64,000 nt of DNA from Glandiceps talaboti (taxonomy: Eukaryota; Hemichordata; Enteropneusta; Spengelidae): the NCBI RefSeq assembly GCF_964340395.1, contig NC_135561.1, positions 11,466,461-11,530,460 on the forward strand. Direction: 5' to 3'. The notes below the pieces were generated by a model. It saw nothing but the letters and a program-made list of their open reading frames with translations, ran no database searches and had not been told where the DNA came from. This document shows positions 1 through 12,641 of this stretch, piece by piece. Positions within the stretch are counted from its first letter, which is position 1. Each line of letters begins with the position of its first letter. Position numbers and translations under genes: made by a program.

Positions 1-2892
1 GTGATATTCAAAGAGTTGGAGAGGTGAATCCCGACAAGTGGAGTCCTGCCCAGACAGTTTAGACAGCATTAGAAGGCAATCCCATCGGCGTGTTCACCAC
101 TTCCGCTAATGTTTAAGACTTGCCGAGGTCATAAAGGTTAGCATATGTATCCAAATGAGTTGACAAATGAAATTGGCCTGTGACAAATTGCGTGACATTT
201 AGGGATCTGTGTAAATTGATTGCTACTTTGATGCAATGATTACAAACATTTGAACTGACATTCATCATGTTAGGAAAGTTCACAAAGGGTTAATCACCTC
301 ATGACCCGGACTAGATATTGTAAAAGCATCCATGTTTCGATGGCTTTAGTTTTGGCAATTTCGACTTAAAAGTAAACACCAGTAAACATGTCAGATTTAG
401 GAGGCGTATCACTAATTATGATTATAACCAAGGGATACAAATTAAGCACATACGTTGGATATGAAGAGTTAAGTAAAAACGTAGACAAACCAATATCTTG
501 CTATCCATTTATCATTTTGACAAACTCGTCAAATTTTTTTTTTTAACTTTTACCATTTTAGCACATCCCCCTGTGGCCACTTCACAGTTACAGTGATCCG
601 ATGGCAGCAAAACATCGAGAAATACTGAAAATTGAATATTAAATGATTTCCGCAGTAATGGTTTAGTTCATTTACTGTCATACATTTACCTTCACGTTTC
701 TTGCCCAGGTTTTGAGCATAGGAATAGAACACATAATTGATACACATGACTTCTTTTCATGAAACATTAATGCACAAGAAATAATTGTGTTTGGCACTTT
801 GTAAAAATAATTGAATGAAATATAACTGACATTATTCTTGCTACAGATCCTAAGCTTAAGATCACTTGATTTATCATGCTATGGCTGAAAAATAATCAAT
901 CAAAATTTGAAAAAGGAATTTCTTATAAGATAATTAATCAGTCTATCTATATTTCCATGTCAGTGAATACATTCATCAGTCAGTCATTAAGCCACAATTT
1001 AGTTCTTTTTGATTGGATTCAACTGTCTATTATGTCTGCCTGCCTGTCTGTCTATCTATCTAAAAATAACGGTTGCTCAGTTAATTATTCTTGTCCATCC
1101 GTCTAAAAATGAGAAACTCTGATCAGCATTTATTAAGACCTGTAATCACCCGGTGTCTGGCTGTCTGGCTATCTTTGCACAGTACAACTGTGGACTGATG
1201 AAACATAGAATTAACGGCTGCTGCCTACCTTAGACTATAGGAAGAAATTGAACAGCGACCAATTTGTCTTACAATCAGACGACATCTTCAGCACTCGGTA
1301 TAAAGCGCTCCATCCTCTGAGACTTTGATGTAACTATTCCACTTTCTCAAACAGACGTACAGTTTTGACACAATTGGAATTCTAACTTCAAGTGTGAAAT
1401 GACGTTGACATTACATCAACACATGTCCATAGTTACGTACATGTAAATGACGCCAACCGGATAAAATACGCTCTTACGGCGTATCTACGTGTAACGTTCT
1501 ACCACCATTACTGTAATAGATGGCTCAGTGTTTACACCAATGGAATCTCCTTTTTGTGTGAGTGAGCCAACAGGTTAAGTGGTAATGCCAATATTTGCCA
1601 AATCGATTACAATAAATACTAGAAACTAGTTCTAAATGGAGAGCTTAAAAAAGAACAGTATCCACAATGCAAATATTTTTCAGTTAACATTACATTAATA
1701 AAGCAAAGAGTTCGTCGGTTTGCCATCCCATTAGTTCGAATAACTCATTCTTTTATTTCATAAATATGCTCATGTTTACATTTTCTCGGGCGAAATGTTG
1801 CAATAAGTTCCAATAAACAGTAAGATATTTCATATTTTATTTATCATAATGTGCTTTTTTCGACAAAATTGATGTTTCATTCGTTTTCTTAAATCAAGAA
1901 TTATTGAGAAAATAATTCCCCCTGTTCAATATAATAAATGCGTGATTTGTTTCTTTTTTAAGACTTACAATAGATTCTCATTTTAACTAAGCGCTCATAA
2001 TTCATCTATTATCCTGTGATTGACAAAATTGATGTTTCGTGGTTTTTTCCATATCAAAGGGCTCCTGGAAAATTACTCTTCCTGATTTATATAATACACT
2101 GGCTTATGTTTACACTTCCCCTTAAGTTATGTATATTTCGTTGTAGAATTCACTTCACAACAACCTGTTATGATAGTGATGGGTACATTGAAACCAGCTG
2201 TGCTTTTATATCATGGATTACTGTATAATAAGTATATTTGCTTTATATACTTATGTTTACATTTTATCATGAAAATATTACTATAATTTCTAATATACAG
2301 CAAGCTCCTTCATAATTCATTTTATTACAATGCAATTTTTTGACGAAGTTTGTATTTATCAGGATTAATTTATTTACGTATTTATGCAATGTTTTGCTGC
2401 ATATGGACGTCAATTTTCATTTCTCATGTCAAGAATAATACATCGGAAATAATTAATATTCATTGTTAAAGATTGCCCACAAGGTATGCTATAAATATCT
2501 TTTTTATTTAGAATGTGCTTGACATCCATACAATATTGATGGAAAACAACATAGAAATGCCTGTATTACTTGCCACCTCGTCAAAATGCCTGTATTCTGA
2601 TGTATTATATTCCACAAGACAAAATACCCTCACTTTATTTACAAATGTCAACATGACCAATTTAGTTCAACTTAGAAGTTTGAGATTTATCTACTACAAC
2701 ATCCGTTTACATCATATTTTGTTCACTGCCGTGCGACTGTTTGTTTGTTTGTTTGTTAGATATTAAATGAAGCCCAATCGATATATATCTTTCATTGTTC
2801 TACGTTTATTACATAAAATTCGATGTTTTCACATTTAAGCGGGAAGATGTAGGCATGTCATTCACCTTAAATTACTGCCTTTACTTGCTTCA
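1..2892. other. no supported gene; AT-rich single-copy-looking DNA
   Basis: The longest frames (65-83 aa) show no family resemblance and no splice or promoter context. A weak CTGTCTGT patch lies near 1035-1065. Nothing else is recognised. Confidence 0.6.
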
Positions 2893-2920
2893 TTGTTTGT
2901 TTGTTTGTTTGTTTGTTTGT
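2893..2920. repeat. (TGTT)n microsatellite
   Basis: About seven perfect units. A shorter TTTG run lies at 2739-2757. Confidence 0.95.
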
Positions 2921-2995
2921 GTTTTGTACCAAATAAGCAAATTATGTTCAAACCAGAATTGTATTTAACAAGTAATAAATAAACAATGTTTCTGA

Positions 2996-3245
2996 GATGC
3001 CCTCTGCCGTTTTAGAACATCTTGTCATACCCTTCGTACTGAAGCAGATAAACGTCTACATGTACAGGGAAGAGACCGAGTTTGCCTTTATTGTAATAAC
3101 AACAATGTAGAAGATAAACATCATTTCTGTTTAATATGTCCATTTTATCATTTTCTTTAATCTAAACCCTCTAAATGTAAACTAATTTCTCTCAGTTATG
3201 TAATACTTAAAGGCCCGGCCCGGTGTACTAAGGTATTGAAATATT
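2996..3245 (+). pseudogene. degraded non-LTR retrotransposon ORF fragment (reverse-transcriptase C-terminal zinc knuckle)
   Basis: The frame opening at 2996 reads LCRFRTSCHTLRTEADKR, then a run with the spacing C-L-Y-C, nine residues, H-H-F, then C-x2-C-P-F-Y. This is the Cys/His zinc-binding tail that follows the reverse transcriptase in many animal non-LTR elements (Pfam zf-RVT-like). A TAA at 3158-3160 interrupts it. The same frame then continues SKPSKCKLISLSYVILK and resembles the downstream end of such ORFs. No RT catalytic motif is present nearby, so it is a short dead relic. Confidence 0.65.
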
Positions 3246-3580
3246 AATAAGATTATATAATAATAGATATGGCATGCATAGCACCTCAAATTTGGAATGC
3301 TCTCCTAATATAATGATACCCAAATGATTCAAATCATCAGAAATTTAATATTTATATTTGAAAATAGACCTATACAATTGAACACATTTGACATACTTGA
3401 TTGCAATTCGTACAGGTGTGACCAAATCGGATATGTTGATACAAGCACTGCTATAATCTGTTTTATTGTCATTTTGAAATTCATATTAAGTTGACTTGAT
3501 GCAATCTGTTTCTCTTTAACCCACTTTTCAACTAAAAGAATATTTAACAGATAGCTTATAAAAATTAATAAATATGTTAA

Positions 3581-3791
3581 CACATACATAGACACATAGA
3601 TAGATACATACATAGATACATACATACATACATACATACATACATACATACATACATACATACATACATACATACATACATGTACATACACACACGCGCA
3701 CGCACGTACGTACACACGCAAATACATAGATACATAGATAGATAGATACATTGATACAGGCAGGCAGGTAGGCAGGCAGGCAGGCAGGCAC
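3581..3791. repeat. compound microsatellite (CATA)n, (GATA)n, (GGCA)n
   Basis: CATA units to about 3680, then mixed ACGC/GTAC and GATA units, then AGGC units to 3791. The long minus-strand ORFs here encode only CMYV-like repeats. Confidence 0.95.
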
Positions 3792-4960
3792 CCAAATCCC
3801 AAATATCTCTATATGATTATGTATGTATGTGAGTACTCGTACTCGCATGGTCTGATTTCCGTTGTTACAAACTGACTCTGGCCGTACTTTGCCTAATTCC
3901 CGTCTGAATTACTTCACCATTTCCTCTTCCGTTCATTTTGGAATGCCTTCATCATTTTTCCTCAAAGGTCACGTTGGGTTATCAGATCATCGGCCTTCAC
4001 AGCCACCACCTGCAAATCTTATCTACCTGTAGTCTACCAATCAATCAATCGCTAGCAATAAATCTACGACAACTATCCTTTCAATAAAAGATCGAAATTA
4101 CAAGAAACGGAAATTTGCTCCATTAAAATGACTCTGGAAATTCATGTTGTCAATGGAAGGAACGCTCACTTACTGTTTATTTTTAGACGGTCGAGATTGC
4201 CTTAAAATGTGTTTATGCTCTGCCATGCATTTATTTCTTTTAATTTCTATTTATGTACTATCGCAATAATCACGCTACAACTTCTGAATATAAAATAATG
4301 TTCTTAGCTTTAGTAGTTCTTTTATTCATCGACGTTCGTCATCATTTCTGTCACGTGACTAAAACGTAAAAGCAATTTGAAAATTAAGTTCATAAATTTC
4401 AATTAATTTTTGCACCAAGAACCAATAGTAACTCACCAAAGCTTTTATAATCTTCGCCAGGTATTCAGCACGCATTGATACATCAGGGCCGGGTTTTCTG
4501 AAGTCCCGACGCATGCGTGACATTGCACATGGAAGTTTTGGTGTGTTACTCGTATGTCTCGGTGCAAAATGAAGTTATGTTCATGGAATTAGACTAGGTG
4601 TCTGTACAGGTGGGCTGTTAGCATAGTTAGAAGAGTGTCCTTAGTGGTGGTACATGTTGACCACCTGATATTCACTTTTAGTTGTCCGGTTGGTGGTACT
4701 TACATTATTTCATCTCTCAAAACACGTTCAGTCATGTCTAGCAACTTCTGCGTCTCTCTCCTTTATATGTCAAATTCACATACCGCGTAAAAATTTCGTT
4801 CTGGTGACATCAATATTTTGGCTACCAATAAAATCGAAAAGTACACCTCGACCTTCAATTTCAGTGTGCATATTGATTGTTTTTCTCTCTGTGTTTGTGC
4901 TGTTATTTTCTGTCCTTTTTTGTTGACTTTCAAACTTTCCCAGCTTTGTACAATGATCAT

Positions 4961-4961
<1 letters not shown>

Positions 4962-5031
<70 letters not shown>

Positions 5032-5052
5032 GTAGGTAGGTAGGTAAGTAGC

Positions 5053-5100
<48 letters not shown>

Positions 5101-5115
5101 GATAGATAGATAGAC
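4962..5115. repeat. (GATA)n microsatellite with GGTA interruption
   Basis: Two GATA blocks are separated by GGTA units at about 5030-5047. The poly Ile-Tyr-Leu-Ser ORF is an artefact. Confidence 0.95.
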
Positions 5116-5264
5116 AATAAATAAATAAATATAAACAATAGATAAATAATAACAATGATTATAATAACCACGTCTATCATATTGACCTCAGTCGAAAATG
5201 AGCCTCAGACAAAGAAAAGTGTTTAGATACATACTGTGTCACTTTAATTAAAAACAAAAATTAA

Positions 5265-5615
5265 AAGTGCCACAAGCTGACTTTAAAAGCTTCTACTGAA
5301 GTGAAAATACTAAACAAAAACCCTCCATTCAACTATTCTAGTATAATGTTAATATAGGTGCCTAACTTTTATGACATTACAATTTGTATTCTGCCATTGT
5401 TACAACTGTTGCTTACATAGTAGGGAGTTCCTGTACACGTATAATAAATTACGTCATTAGATCGTTTGTAAGTTATATCCTAGATACCAGGTTTGCATTC
5501 AGTTAATTGCAAAGTGATGGCTATGTATACATCAGTAAGTAGCATTGCCTGAGTACCTTTTAATATGCAGATAAAATTACACCCCAAAAAACACATAAAC
5601 TCAGCTTGGGGCCTT
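5265..5615. mobile_element. MITE family 1, copy A (TTAA target site)
   Basis: A 351-bp element starts AAGTGCCACAAGCTGA and ends TCAGCTTGGGGCCTT. It is an inverted pair of about 16 bp flanked by TTAA on both sides (5261-5264 and 5616-5619). It has no coding capacity. It aligns along its length with the copy at 8687-9285, sharing blocks such as GGGAGTTCCTGTACA, AATAAATTACGTCAT and GGTTTGCATTC/GTTATATCC. A TTAA duplication is typical of piggyBac-type transposons, so a non-autonomous piggyBac derivative is inferred. Confidence 0.7.
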
Positions 5616-6973
5616 TTAATGTTTTGCCAAATATATATATAACTACAGTAATTATTCATTGCGCCCCCCCCCCCCCTGCCTCCATACTGTGCAACACAAC
5701 CACTTAAGTACAACAGTGAGGGATTAAGCTAATCCCAATGTCCTCAATGCTAATCCAGTGCTTTGCCAAGCTTATTGAATAGACCCAATCTCGTTACCAT
5801 GGCAACCAATTTGGGATTTCTTGTAAACATTATGATATTTTGGTGTCATAATTGGCTAGAATGCTTTTAATCGCCCGTAATCCACTTTGTAAAGAATTAT
5901 GAAAAAAGACACACGACAACGTCGTCTCTCTAAAAATTCATTCCGTTAAAAGCCTGTTTACATCCCTCGGCAAGAACTTTTACATTTAACGGTCGCCAAC
6001 CCCCGATTAGCCACAAAAAAAATGCATCAACCTCGGTTATTCGTACTTGAGTTGTATAAAAAACAGACGTAGCAGCCGTCATGATATTATGCTATGACAT
6101 ACCATCAGTAGATTCGTTGCTTTTTACATCGTAAAAACTCTTTCAAACATACTTGCAAACAGGCTGTTTGTTCTCAGCCTGAAGCATGTAAGCCAAGTCA
6201 CGTTACCAATCCCTATTTTCCAAGCTGGCCGTAAATGAGACAGATTGTGCACTACTTTATGGTTACATCCGCTTCATATTCAAATATACTGGTTATTTAA
6301 GCTATTAAAACAGTCATATTGACTCGCGTCTTTTAACTGGTAGAGCTCTATCAATGTATACGGATGTCATATAAAAATGACAATATTACATTAGTGTCCA
6401 AACATCCTGGAAACGCTGTACCAGTCTCGGTTTTCGAGCCTCCTTGTGCCTAGTACTCACTACGGGGTTTCAATGCCGATTTGTAACTACCATAGATGGC
6501 GATACAGGGAGGGACAGTTTAATTAAAAATGGTCCTTTTTATTACAGCCATCAGGTTAATGAGATTTCACGAGAAAATAAACTTTTAAACAGAGTTTTTC
6601 GTTAGGAAATGTGAGTTCTCCTCCAGGAGTATACGTTTATCATGATTACCTTTCCTGTGAGACAGTCTTCCAAAACCTATAACACAATCAACGTAACAAC
6701 ATATTTATGACCCCGTCAGAAAAGACAAGACATATGCATATTAGGCTCTGGTATCAGAAAGGATCTCATAAGATGTTGCATACAACACATTGGGTTGGCG
6801 GTCTGCGTGAAGCTTTTTCCCCCCATCATGGTACGATTACCAATGTAGCTACTCCCCACTCCCCCTTTCCCCAAGGGCAACTTGCTCCTAAATGTTTTAA
6901 TGTATATGATGTACGTGCATTTTGTACACTAGCTTATTTGGTTGGTAAGTACTTGCCATCAAACAAGGATATG
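5616..6973. other. no supported gene
   Basis: It contains a 13-base C run at 5664-5676. The 104-aa frame at 6707-7021 runs into the 141-bp repeat and resembles nothing I know. Otherwise featureless. Confidence 0.6.
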
Positions 6974-7114
6974 TTCCTCAAGAGAGGTGCTGTACCATCA
7001 TCTGCAATCTCCCCTGACTGACCTCTATTAAGGGTCATTACTGGGAAATTGTCGACTAATTCGTCAGCGGTATTATTACAATACACCGCACTCAATAATT
7101 TGATCCATATGAAA
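6974..7114. repeat. 141-bp perfect direct repeat, copy 1
   Basis: By direct reading, this is identical at every base to 10805-10945 (offset 3831). Flanks on both sides differ completely. It has no inverted ends. On the minus strand, one frame is open right across it, including TADELVDNFPVMTLNRGQSG. Its nature is unknown: fragment of a dispersed element, recent segmental copy, or conserved sequence. Confidence 0.85.
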
Positions 7115-8686
7115 CCCACAGGATTTCTCGAGGCATGTTAATTGTTGTCGATTCTGGTAAAAGATAAGAGGAAACCCTCTAGTTTGACGTCAGACAAGAA
7201 TATATTCACTCTCGATTTCAGAAATTAATACGAGTAAATAAAAAAGTAACACTACTAATAAATGTCACAAAATAAAAATATCGATGTTAAGATTTTTTTC
7301 AGAAATTACTTTGACATTATCAAATATGAATAACTAGGGTCTGTTCAACTTTACAAGCATATAATATTAATATCATCAAAATATGCTACCGGCTTTATGA
7401 ATTTTAGAAACCATATTTGATAGTATTGATAAAATAATTACCGGAAGCGCTTCTCACATATGTTTCAATTCTTTGTCTGACGTTATTAAATATATAAAAC
7501 ATACCGTAAACCTAAATTTGCATGTCTAGAAAGTTTTCTCACTTTTTACGGCCTCAAACTATTTCCCAATGGACTATTTTTTGGGAGAACTACTACGCCT
7601 GGATGTATTTTTATTTCAATCAGTTATTACATAATTTCACGTTTTTGTTGATTTCCAGGACAATATGTGAAAATTAGACTTCAGTGAAAATTTCCTTGTT
7701 ACAAAAGCATCTTCACAGATGATTAGTCGCCTCACTGCGCATGTGCATGTATGAGTGCAACACAACCAATGTTTTTGTTTTCTATATCTGAAATAAAAAA
7801 CCAACAAACTAACGTAGTTTTAGTATATGTAGTCACTTTACTTCGGTAACAAGTCCAAATAACAACAAAACAACACAAAAATACATAAATACATACCATA
7901 CAAAGACAACAAACCATACACAAATAACTCTTTAAAAACTTGACAAAATAAAAGTAAGTAGAGGGGGTCATGCCAATTGTGTAAAGACGCTGGGAAAGGG
8001 CCTGTTACCAGAAATCCAATGAAAAGAAGAACGAGAGGGGGAAAAGGAGAGGCAAAGAGACCGCCTGACCCATAGTTGCCATTAAAAAGTAATGAGAAAC
8101 ATGAGAAACAAACATTGGATGCTTACAGTAAAACGCCATGAATGACATCTCTGTTGAAATTTAAAATCTATGATAATTTGTAAGAAGTCTGGTTATCAAT
8201 CAGATACCAGTGTTACCAGTAGAGTTTTTACTATTTTATACAACCTGAAATGTAATTGTGTGCTGGCTTCAAGCTATGAAAGTGTACCTGCCAGTAAACC
8301 TATAATATTCATGGCACGGAAATGTGAAAAGTGGACGCATGCGTATTACAATTACACTACCCTTTAACATATCGTGATATGACTGCACCTCTCAACCCTA
8401 CAAACCTGTCAATTTTTAAATCTGTTCGTAAAATTTGCCTTTTTAAAATAGCTTTTTATTAACTTTTTTAAGTAGTTCCTATTATTTTAAGTGTTTTATA
8501 GCTTTCTACTAATTTTCGGCCATTTTGTTTTAGTATGGTGCACTTTTTTCATAAAAGTCTTTGATAACGTGTTCAACTGTTGATACACATTTATTTATTT
8601 CTTTGACTAGTATACCTAACAACGAACAATACATTATTGAAAATCTCTAACCCAAATTACTCCAGTCTACCAAAGTGTTCGCTCAA

Positions 8687-9285
8687 AGGGGCACAAGCTG
8701 AATTTATAACCTTTTTGCTTACGTGTAGATACTTTAAACTAACGTCGATTCACTTTTGTCGTATGTCAATGCCGACGCATACATTCTATGACATTACATT
8801 GTGTGTTCTGGCATTCTTAGAACTGTTGACATTGCAATAGGAGGGAGTTCCTGTACATATTTTAATACGTGTAATAAATTACGTCATCGCATCTTTTGTA
8901 GGTTATATCCTATAATTCCAGTTTCGAGTTCAATAGGGAACTTGCAAACCCGCCATGTTGAATGTTGCATCATGGGGAATGTGATAATAAATACTAATCA
9001 ATTAGTATTGTAAACAATGTTGATACATTGTTTGTAACCACAAATAATCAATTCATAGTTACCCTGACCATTGTGGGAGGTTTATTTTATCGGTAGCTGA
9101 AGATTAGGTATTATGATAACCACAGATAATCCCACAGTCCTTTGCGTCTGAGCATGCTCAGTCTGGATTGCAAGTTCCCTATTGCAAGTGATGGTTAAGT
9201 ATACATTAAGTACAAAACTGTGAGTACCTTTAAATATGCAGAAAAAATGACATCCCCAAAACATATCAACTCAGCTTGTGCCCCT
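8687..9285. mobile_element. MITE family 1, copy B, interrupted by a nested element
   Basis: Terminal inverted repeats AGGGGCACAAGCTGA and TCAGCTTGTGCCCCT are almost perfect. They are flanked by TCAA (left, probably a mutated TTAA) and TTAA (right). Removing the nested 244-bp insert and its duplicated TA leaves about 353 bp, nearly identical to the 351-bp copy A. It is non-coding. Confidence 0.75.
8936..9179. mobile_element. nested MITE with 12-bp inverted ends and TA duplication
   Basis: Ends GGGAACTTGCAA and TTGCAAGTTCCC form a perfect 12-bp inverted pair, bordered by TA at 8934-8935 and 9180-9181. The sequence on both sides joins into the pattern seen uninterrupted in the copy at 5265-5615 (near 5497-5513). 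The interior has further fold-back segments (AATACTAATCAATTAGTATT near 8990, CTGAGCATGCTCAG near 9149). TA duplication suggests a Tc1/mariner-type mobiliser (inference). I saw no second copy in this window. Confidence 0.65.
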
Positions 9286-9526
9286 TTAAAAGCCTTTAGT
9301 CACTTTCAATAAGTATCCAGTGAGCATGCGCTAGTGAAATGAAGGCATTTATTTAATAGCTAGTATGCTATAAAAGTTCCAAACACTCTCCTCTCTATTT
9401 AAGAGTTGACGATTTAGCCTACAAGAATTAATCAATAATGATTATATCTGGAACGACCTTGTCTTTCATGCCCAGCGTTAAACTGACACTTAAGTTGTTG
9501 CCTGTTATGGATATTTAATATGAGTG

Positions 9527-9811
9527 CCGCAATAACTGGGTAGGCCTCGATAGTTACAGCCAAAATACGAAACAACTAGGTAGGAATTGAATACCTCCAT
9601 AATTACAGCCAAAATACGCAACAACTGGGTAGGAATTGAATACCTCCATAATTACAGCCAAAATACGCAACAACTGGGTAGGAATTGAATACCTCCATAA
9701 TTACAGCCAAAATACGCAATAACTGTGTAGGAATTGAATACTTCCATAATTACAGCCAAAATACGCAATAAATGGGTAGGCATTGAATACCTCCATAATT
9801 AGAGCCAAAAT
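9527..9811. repeat. 49-bp tandem repeat, about 5.5 copies
   Basis: CAGCCAAAATACG recurs at 9557, 9606, 9655, 9704 and 9753, each exactly 49 bp apart, with a diverged start at 9802 (GAGCC) and a shorter partial unit before 9557. The central units are nearly identical and the edge units are diverged, as expected of arrays that homogenise from the middle. Confidence 0.9.
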
Positions 9812-10804
9812 TTGGTGTTCTGGTCGGACACAAAGTTGGTTTTTCTTAGTACTTTCTTTTGCAGCTGGATAGTCGCTTAAATTGCACAGTACACAGGTTT
9901 AATTGAGCAAGTACTTTGAAATCTTGAAATTGCAGATGCACAGTTCTATCGCGTAAAAATCGGTAATGCATATTAATATAGTAAAGAAATGCCATAAAAA
10001 ACAATCACACTGCCCTCGGCTGTATACCTACAGTACGACAATAAATTATCATTTGATCTGTGACAGCCTTTGACAAGCTTAGAGTCATAACCATTAATAT
10101 TTCGATCATGGTTTTCACTCTAGAATTCTGATCCTGTACACTGCCATTTGTCCTTATCTGCAGGCATTGCGTGCTACCCCTTAGGGACACACACATGACG
10201 AAAATACACAACGTGATATTAAGAAAAAGAGAGTGCTTGAGACAAAAAAATGCATTCTTTTCTGTTCTTGTCCATAAGGTAGGAAATAATAATACGATAT
10301 TGCAAGTCACGTAGAAGACGTATTACGTAATATTACAATGTTTGGCCCTGTCAGTGATGAATTAGACCTCGATTTTATGCACAATATAATCTATTAATAA
10401 AACCGACTAAATGAGAAATGACATTCCGTACAATGTATCTACGATTATCGTAATGCTTGACCTGGGCTTTAATAGCAATCCTTGGCAGGTATGAATACGC
10501 GGTCAATCAAGTCACTGAATGGTTTAATTAACCGTGCTACAAGACGAAACAGCCTCGATTTGATTGGAAATTTTAATATTTCCTTAAACATATAATCGCC
10601 TGTATCTTATTCGCATGTATATTCCGCCTTAATAAACGGGCTTTGTGTCAGGTTCATAATAATTTTAATATTCTGTATTTATGGGCTATATGTGACTGAA
10701 CGTGGTGATTGGAGAAATCTGATGGCGGAGTCATGTTCACTGAAATTACCGCTGATCAAAAGAGATGTGGTCAGGTAGCGTGATGTATCCGAGGGATTGA
10801 GACT

Positions 10805-10945
10805 TTCCTCAAGAGAGGTGCTGTACCATCATCTGCAATCTCCCCTGACTGACCTCTATTAAGGGTCATTACTGGGAAATTGTCGACTAATTCGTCAGCG
10901 GTATTATTACAATACACCGCACTCAATAATTTGATCCATATGAAA
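10805..10945. repeat. 141-bp perfect direct repeat, copy 2
   Basis: Same 141 bp and orientation as 6974-7114, with abrupt loss of similarity at both ends. The minus-strand frame is again open through the repeat but leads into unrelated sequence on each side, so the shared frame is not evidence of a gene by itself. Confidence 0.85.
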
Positions 10946-11937
10946 AGTCCGTAAATGGGCAGACGACACATAACAACCAATAAACGTCAACTACATTCGT
11001 TGAGCGTGTCTATCAATCTAGCTTAGATGCCAAATCAAATCCGTTTAAAACTTAGATGAACAGAAATACCACTGATGATGTAGGCCTTATGGGATTTGTG
11101 GTTTTGTTTTAAGAGACGCCCATGCCAATATTTCAAATCAAAGTTAATATTTTACAAAAAAACCCCAAAGAACTGTTTGTGTGATGTCATTTTCTACCTT
11201 GTTGTGGTTTTTTGCTAAACCTGTCGACAGACAAAGAAATTAGTTTAAAGTTATATATATTGTAACGAGTCATTGAATTTTTACTGTACCACGACAAAAT
11301 GTCGTTTGCATCTTCCATGTATTTCCCGCTTAAAATATTGACATATCACGATTTGAAGTTCAGACGTCTCCAGTCGTTACCGTTGGCATTAATGTGCTGA
11401 GATGGTATCTAATTTGTACTGTTCATACCTATTTTACCTTCAGATGACCTGTACAAACATCACGACATGCGACATTTCCCTCTCCTGAAGTTAGAATTGA
11501 ATTCGCATTAAGTTTGCTTGCGTCGAAATATTGGGTTAGAATTCGCACATTGCCTTGCAATACCAATTATTACCGAACAATCCACAATAGTGGGAAGTTT
11601 GTGTATATCTTTTTATGTACACGTACAACCAATCAACTATCTGTATTTGTAATAGTGTATACTATGCCATGAATATAAGAGAACTTTCATTTTCATACCT
11701 TTTGACAACGTCTTTACATTTTCTTTGTATTTTCATTTGAGACGTTTCGTATACTCTCTGGGCTAGTGTCCTTTCACTAGCAAATAAACCTACGCGATTA
11801 ATTGTTTCAAGCTACAATGCGCGAGGCCCATTAGAATAAAAAGAAAATACATAAAATGCAAGCTTGATCTATCCTATCAAAAAAATAACAAGCAAAACCA
11901 ACAACAAAAAATCCAGAGCTGATGGAAAAAATCAATC

Positions 11938-11940
<3 letters not shown>

Positions 11941-11969
<29 letters not shown>

Positions 11970-12013
11970 CATACATACATACATACATACATACATACAT
12001 ACATACATACATG

Positions 12014-12045
<32 letters not shown>

Positions 12046-12068
12046 CATACATACATACATACATACAT
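11941..12068. repeat. (CATA)n microsatellite
   Basis: About 32 units with a single ATGTTTA interruption near 12011. Confidence 0.95.
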
Positions 12069-12364
12069 GTTTATACCTTACACGTTGCTACTGTCTGCTG
12101 CTCTCAACAAAATTACGTCCCTTTTCACGCATAAGGTCATCAAAAGACAAGACCGTGTAAGAAACAGGCAAAACGTAGAACGAATACTACAACACACAAC
12201 GTAAAAAGATTTCTAAAATACTAGTAATTAGTATACGCTGCACGACCTTTGTTCACGACCTTTGTTGTCTGTTTTTTGAAGTTGAACTTGGACCACAGTT
12301 GACGACAAAACGACTGAAGCAGTTTAATGTTAAAATGACCCAAAGCAAATGTGCAAGATTTCTG

Positions 12365-12394
12365 ATCATCATCATAATCACCACCGTCACCACC

Positions 12395-12428
<34 letters not shown>

Positions 12429-12500
12429 TCATCATCATAACAACAACAACAACATCACCACCACCATCATCATCATCACCACCATCACCGCCACGACGAC

Positions 12501-12532
<32 letters not shown>

Positions 12533-12641
12533 AATAATAATAATAACAACAACAACAACAGCAACAACATCACCACCACCACCACCACCACCACCACCAC
12601 CACCACCATCACCATCATCATCATCAACAACATCACCATCA
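12365..12641. repeat. trinucleotide array of CAC, CAT and AAC
   Basis: Blocks of CAC, CAT and AAC/AAT alternate over 277 bp. The poly-Thr/His/Asn frames and the opposite-strand Gly/Val/Met frames have no unique sequence supporting a gene. Confidence 0.95.
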
